Below, piece by piece: positions 5,510-10,179 of a stretch of DNA of 10,179 nucleotides. Both the position numbers and the translations under genes were made by a program. Positions within the stretch are counted from its first letter, which is position 1; every line of letters begins with the position of its first letter. Origin of the DNA: Candidatus Kuenenia stuttgartensis (GTDB lineage: Bacteria > Planctomycetota > Planctomycetia > Isosphaerales > Isosphaeraceae); NCBI GenBank assembly GCA_945874095.1, contig CAMCFM010000115.1, positions 1 through 10,179 on the forward strand, written 5' to 3'. The notes under the pieces were generated by a model that saw only the letters and a program-made list of their open reading frames with translations, was not told the origin of the DNA and did no database searches.

Positions 5510-6883
5510 ATGAACATCCTAAACTCTTATCTCAGAATTTGTCTCGATTTTAACACCAACCTTCGAGCCCATCTCGACCCAGTTTTAAAGTCCGTTTCAA
5601 ATGGTTCTATTTCTTCCATGCGACATTTAAAGATTACGACCATTCCACTCGCAATATCCTGCATTTTTCCGATTGTTTATTTTAGCGGAATTTTAAATCA
5701 TCCTTCTGTAAATGATGAAGACTGTTACCTCCCACTGATCCATCACTATTCGCAATTCCCATGGTTCGCACCTATCCTTGAAACCAACCAGTTACATACT
5801 TCCATCGGCCCTCTATTCTTTATCGCTCACCGGGCTTGGTCAGGCCTGGTCAGTTCAAGTGATTTTACGGCTCGACTGCTTGGTCTTTGCATGATGCTCA
5901 CCGCAACCTTGGCCTGGAATGCGATCGGGCAACGACTTGGCCTGAGACGTCAAATCCTGCTTTGCCTCTTGTTTTTAGTCCTCCCATATCATGCCATATT
6001 TGCCATCTGCGCACTCGCAGAACCATTGATGATGTGCTTTTTATTACTCTCCATCTTGGCCTGGCTGGCTGCTATCGATTCACTTAAATCCGGATCAGAT
6101 CATCACTACAAGTGGTACTTCTGCCTCAGTGGCATTTCACTTGGACTGGCTGAGAATGCAAAACAGCCCCTGATCACCGTCGCCATCGCTCTGGCTTTAA
6201 TCGGCCAGTTTCGGCTCAAAAACGTATGGTCTGTCGCCGGCCCTCTCATCGCAATTACAATCCAGGTTCCATTCTGGCTACTCTGGGGCAATATTTTCCC
6301 GCCCGGTCAGCGACAAGGCATGATGCCCCAATTCGCCCAAATGACCGGACTTTATCCCGACACTTCAATCCATCTTCTCGCTGTTGCAGGTGTTGTGCTT
6401 TGGCCTGCTGTCAGTATCCGATTAAAATCCATCGAATTCTGGGTTATCTGTATTTCAGGAATTTTTGTCTGGATTCTCTTCGGGCCAAATATCGACCAGA
6501 ATCATCCCGACCGATTCCGATTTGTCGGGCCACTTCTGCAAGCCAGTTATCATTCAAGCTGGATTCGATTTACGCTTTTCCTGCCATTCCTGGCTGGCTG
6601 GCATATTTTCTGTGACTCCGCCAGGCATCTATTCAAGAACGATATTTCGATTCAACGCCAAGCACTCATGCTGGCAAGCATTCTGAGCATTCTCGGCTTT
6701 ATTAACAGCCCTTTGGCTTTTGATCGTTACGCCACCTGCTTTTTGCCACTCTGGTGCCTGGCTTATTGGCCAACCATGGAAACCCGTCTGTACCGAACAA
6801 ATACAGCCTTGTGCTTGATGGCCATCATGTCCATCATCATGGTGGCGAGAGTTGCAATTGATCCCATGCTTTTATTGAAATAG
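5510..6883 (+). CDS. Polytopic membrane glycosyltransferase, GT-C/GT39 (PMT/ArnT)-like
   Basis: 457 residues from ATG 5510; GTG 5498 is also in frame, and ATG 5618 would start just before the first hydrophobic helix. Residue numbers here count from 5498. About 9-11 membrane helices are visible, for example 47-65, 125-145, 152-171, 174-194, 225-237, 246-264, 291-306, 313-329, 358-370, 388-403 and 437-452. After helix 1 comes NDEDCY (72-77), which matches the D-E/D motif of the first outer loop in lipid-phosphate-sugar-dependent GT-C enzymes. LPYHAIFAICALAEP (162-176) resembles the conserved LP...ALxEP segment, and FDRYATCFLPLW (408-419) the conserved RY..P region. Such enzymes move a sugar from a polyprenyl-phosphate carrier onto lipids or proteins at the outer membrane face. 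The acceptor cannot be deduced. It ends 21 bp from the convergent methyltransferase. Confidence 0.78.
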   Translation: MNILNSYLRICLDFNTNLRAHLDPVLKSVSNGSISSMRHLKITTIPLAISCIFPIVYFSGILNHPSVNDEDCYLPLIHHYSQFPWFAPILETNQLHTSIGPLFFIAHRAWSGLVSSSDFTARLLGLCMMLTATLAWNAIGQRLGLRRQILLCLLFLVLPYHAIFAICALAEPLMMCFLLLSILAWLAAIDSLKSGSDHHYKWYFCLSGISLGLAENAKQPLITVAIALALIGQFRLKNVWSVAGPLIAITIQVPFWLLWGNIFPPGQRQGMMPQFAQMTGLYPDTSIHLLAVAGVVLWPAVSIRLKSIEFWVICISGIFVWILFGPNIDQNHPDRFRFVGPLLQASYHSSWIRFTLFLPFLAGWHIFCDSARHLFKNDISIQRQALMLASILSILGFINSPLAFDRYATCFLPLWCLAYWPTMETRLYRTNTALCLMAIMSIIMVARVAIDPMLLLK

Positions 6884-6904
6884 AAAGAAACGGTACTCAC
6901 TTGA

Positions 6905-7642
6905 TCACCTAACCGGTTTCTGGGCATAAATCATCACCGGCCTGTGCGGATAACCGATTGTCACTGTAGCGATGGTGCAAAAAACCGCTTTTAATCTGGC
7001 CAACAAACCACCTCGACATGTATTGTACACACAGAAATATCGCTGCGGTTTAATGAAACCTGTGAAGTGCAAAGATTTTTTCAAGAGCCGTGCACTCAGG
7101 CCTCGCTCTGTGGTACCGAACAATTCAGGATCCTTCGCAGACGATGGCGAATATTGATGGAACCAGTCAGGCTCAACAATCAAAATCGAGCCGCCCGGCC
7201 TTAGAGCCTTCCAGCAATTGGCCAGAACGGCTTTCTCGTCAGCGCAGTGGTGCAGCGCATCCTTAATAAAACCGCTGTCAAACGCACCTTCGGTGACTTC
7301 GAAATCAGCAGATTGCATATCGCCTTGCTGAAATTCAATCTTTAATCCGTATCGACTGGTATTCTCACGAGCAACAGTCAGCATGTCGTCCGAAACATCC
7401 ATCGCCCGAACATCATAACCACGCCTAGCCAGAAAGATACTGCTCCAGCCCGGCCCACAGCCCAGATCCAAGACTTTAGGCCCAAATGCACTTTGATTGA
7501 TGATCTCGGAAACCGCCGCCCAATAATGAAGGAACCAATGGGAAATAAATCCTTTGGTGCGTAAATGATCTTTAAAATCTGGCCCGTAGATTTCAATCGC
7601 TTTTTGAACGAAAGCCTTTTCGTTGTCGATTGTTCCACTAAT
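6905..7642 (-). CDS. Class I SAM-dependent methyltransferase (Methyltransf_11-like), non-standard start
   Basis: Read from ATT 7642, the protein has 245 residues. It contains motif I VLDLGCGPG (57-65), an acidic end of strand 2 at MDVSDDML (81-88, binding the SAM ribose), QGDM (106-109), FDSGFIKDALHH (121-132) and LRPGGSILIVEP (147-158). The substrate is unknown. The frame contains no ATG or GTG before motif I; the only ordinary start is TTG 7471, which would remove the first 57 residues. Those residues are clearly protein-like (FVQKAIEIYGPDFKDHLRTK, FISHWFLHYWAAVSEII). A strong AAGGAG lies five bases upstream of ATT 7642. The alternative is one indel near 7625, with translation from GTG 7638 or ATG 7659 in the neighbouring frame. 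It is separated from gnd by a terminator, so it is probably transcribed on its own. Confidence 0.8.
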   Translation of the reverse strand: MSGTIDNEKAFVQKAIEIYGPDFKDHLRTKGFISHWFLHYWAAVSEIINQSAFGPKVLDLGCGPGWSSIFLARRGYDVRAMDVSDDMLTVARENTSRYGLKIEFQQGDMQSADFEVTEGAFDSGFIKDALHHCADEKAVLANCWKALRPGGSILIVEPDWFHQYSPSSAKDPELFGTTERGLSARLLKKSLHFTGFIKPQRYFCVYNTCRGGLLARLKAVFCTIATVTIGYPHRPVMIYAQKPVR

Positions 7643-7647
7643 GACGA

Positions 7648-7653
7648 CTCCTT
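7648..7653 (-). promoter_or_regulatory. Strong Shine-Dalgarno site deciding the methyltransferase start
   Basis: AAGGAG on the minus strand, one of the few strong ribosome-binding sites in the window. It is five bases upstream of ATT 7642, in the methyltransferase frame, and nine bases upstream of GTG 7638, in the neighbouring frame. It argues against TTG 7471 as the real start. Confidence 0.55.
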
Positions 7654-7688
7654 TTCCATGATTTATTTGTCAGTTTAAATTTTGAACA

Positions 7689-7733
7689 TTTTTTAAAAAA
7701 TGGCCGGAGATTGATCTCTCCGGCCCTTTTTTT
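7689..7733. terminator. Strong intrinsic terminator of gnd, apparently bidirectional
   Basis: GGCCGGAGA (7702-7710), loop TTGATC, TCTCCGGCC (7717-7725): a perfect, GC-rich 9-bp stem. Read on the minus strand, the direction of gnd, it is followed by an A and six T (complement of 7695-7700). Read on the plus strand it is followed by seven T (7727-7733). It lies 20 bp past the gnd stop and insulates the methyltransferase gene. Confidence 0.92.
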
Positions 7734-7745
7734 GAACCGCTCTCA

Positions 7746-9203
<1,458 letters not shown>

Positions 9204-9350
9204 CGTCAGACCAAAGACCTTTCCCAATTTGGTGTCGCATTCAGCCCCGACGATTCATGACTTGGCTGATCTGGAAACCGGATACGATTGAGTGGAACGT
9301 GGATTCAGTTTGAACAGCAATCGCCACACATCATCAAAATGAGCATGGCC

Positions 9351-9399
9351 ATTTGCTGAATGACTCTTAATTTACCCAAAATGTCGAATTTCGGCAAAT
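9351..9399. repeat. Imperfect 10-bp inverted repeat between the HAD gene and gnd
   Basis: ATTTGCTGAA (9351-9360) pairs with TTCGGCAAAT (9390-9399), with one T-G wobble and a 29-nt spacer. It lies 20 bp after the stop of the minus-strand HAD gene. No T-run follows. It may be a weak 3' structure of that transcript or chance. Confidence 0.2.
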
Positions 9400-9418
9400 C
9401 AGGTTTATGCGACCCATC

Positions 9419-10179
9419 TCAGGAAGCCAAGACAGGCCATGTCGGCACAGAGGGCAAAAGGGCCTCAAATTCGGCAATTCTGGCAGCCATATACTCGCCA
9501 GAATAGGTCCCGGCAAAGAATCTGGGCAGGGCTTCCTTATAAAGCCGTTCCCAAGACTGATCCTCATGCCCGGGGTTTATCGGATAGAACAGAACGCCAG
9601 CTGATTCCGCCGCTTTGCGATCGCCAGGGGCATCGCCCACCATCAAAACATGGTCGCGGGCGTATCGATCAGGCCCGGCGGCCAGTTGCAGGTGCTCCAC
9701 TTTTGAGCCTTGCTCCTGGCCGGCAATCACACCGACAAGGCCGTCAATTCCGTGCTCCTGCCACTCTTTCAAAAGTGACTTCAAAGGGGTGGCCGATACG
9801 ACCATGATATCCGCCTTATCCTGAAGCATCTCCAGACATTCACGCACGAAAGGGAACGGCGGAAGGTTGTGGATCATGGCATCCACCGATACATTCACCG
9901 CCTCACTCCATTCCACCAAGTGCGTCAGTTCTGGGTAGCCTGTGGATTCAACTTCCTTCTTCAGCATCGGGTTGGAGAGTTTCGACTCGCGTGCCAGCCA
10001 GGCACGGGTCGCTGGCAGGGGAGGCATCGCAAAACCACGATTCTTGACCTCAGGGCGCTGGGCCAGTAGGTCTAAAGACTTGATCAGACCAGGGAACCGG
10101 TTCACGCCCCGATCTTTCGAATAAAGGTTGGCAAACTCCCACGACTCCCGCGCGAATTTCGCCACTCCCGCCAGATGAT
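9419..10179 (-). CDS. HAD-superfamily hydrolase, C-terminal part (partial)
   Basis: The frame stays open through the window edge (HLAGVAKFARESWEF...), so GTG 10165 is probably internal and the gene begins outside. 252 residues are visible. HAD motif II is the Ser/Thr at VVSATP (126-131), motif III is Lys159 in GSKVEHLQ, and motif IV is GDAPGDRKAA (181-190, Asp182 and Asp186). Motif I (DxDxT), with the nucleophilic Asp, must lie upstream. About 125 residues precede motif II here, so the enzyme has a large cap insertion between motifs I and II. LFYPINPG (197-204) follows motif IV. It is probably a phosphatase or phosphohydrolase in the broad phosphoglycolate phosphatase-like group, with substrate unknown. 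It lies upstream of gnd on the same strand, but the 215-bp gap argues against a tight operon. Confidence 0.82.
   Translation of the reverse strand, partial: HLAGVAKFARESWEFANLYSKDRGVNRFPGLIKSLDLLAQRPEVKNRGFAMPPLPATRAWLARESKLSNPMLKKEVESTGYPELTHLVEWSEAVNVSVDAMIHNLPPFPFVRECLEMLQDKADIMVVSATPLKSLLKEWQEHGIDGLVGVIAGQEQGSKVEHLQLAAGPDRYARDHVLMVGDAPGDRKAAESAGVLFYPINPGHEDQSWERLYKEALPRFFAGTYSGEYMAARIAEFEALLPSVPTWPVLAS

Noticed and set aside
7378..7659. 93-codon minus-strand ORF beginning at ATG 7659
   Set aside because: Most of it is an out-of-frame reading of the methyltransferase N-terminus. Only its first few codons could belong to the gene, if there is an indel near 7625.

Overview
The window looks like chromosomal DNA from a planctomycete. 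The reasons are a DUF1559-type pseudopilin (prepilin leader plus C-terminal H-x9-DG), a soluble Hanks-type Ser/Thr kinase of the kind abundant in that phylum, weak Shine-Dalgarno sequences, and a bacterial arginine kinase (McsB) preceded by a UVR-domain McsA-like protein. This assignment is inference from gene content; no rRNA or other marker is present. No tRNA, rRNA, CRISPR array, transposase or integrase was seen.

Layout. (1) 1-1186, plus strand: the end of an mcsA-like gene and complete mcsB, overlapping by 11 nt, which form the protein-arginine phosphorylation module. (2) 1187-1977, plus strand: an inverted repeat, then two small overlapping genes of unknown function, both damaged. The first has a single -1 frame break near 1520-1530. 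The second loses its C-terminus where it meets the convergent DUF1559 gene. (3) 4929-1979, minus strand: a compact apparent operon of Ser/Thr kinase, a possible 18-codon ORF, a three-helix membrane protein and a DUF1559 pseudopilin, with overlapping start and stop codons. (4) 5401-5042, minus strand: a previously unlabelled gene remnant that can only be read by changing frame several times, ending in a cysteine-rich zinc-finger-like segment. (5) 5510-6883, plus strand: a polytopic GT-C/GT39-like glycosyltransferase. (6) 7642-6905, minus strand: a class I SAM methyltransferase without a conventional start codon in its frame, but with a good ribosome-binding site in front of an ATT. (7) 9203-7746, minus strand: 6-phosphogluconate dehydrogenase (gnd), followed by a strong, apparently bidirectional terminator. 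(8) 10179-9419, minus strand: the C-terminal part of a HAD-superfamily hydrolase running off the window.

Functionally the window mixes housekeeping genes (mcsAB, gnd) with accessory material. The most interesting parts are the kinase/membrane protein/pseudopilin operon, the decayed two-gene cassette at 1318-1977, and the multi-frame remnant at 5042-5401. Several independent frame breaks in 10 kb could reflect real decay or base-call errors. That distinction should be settled before any of these genes is interpreted.
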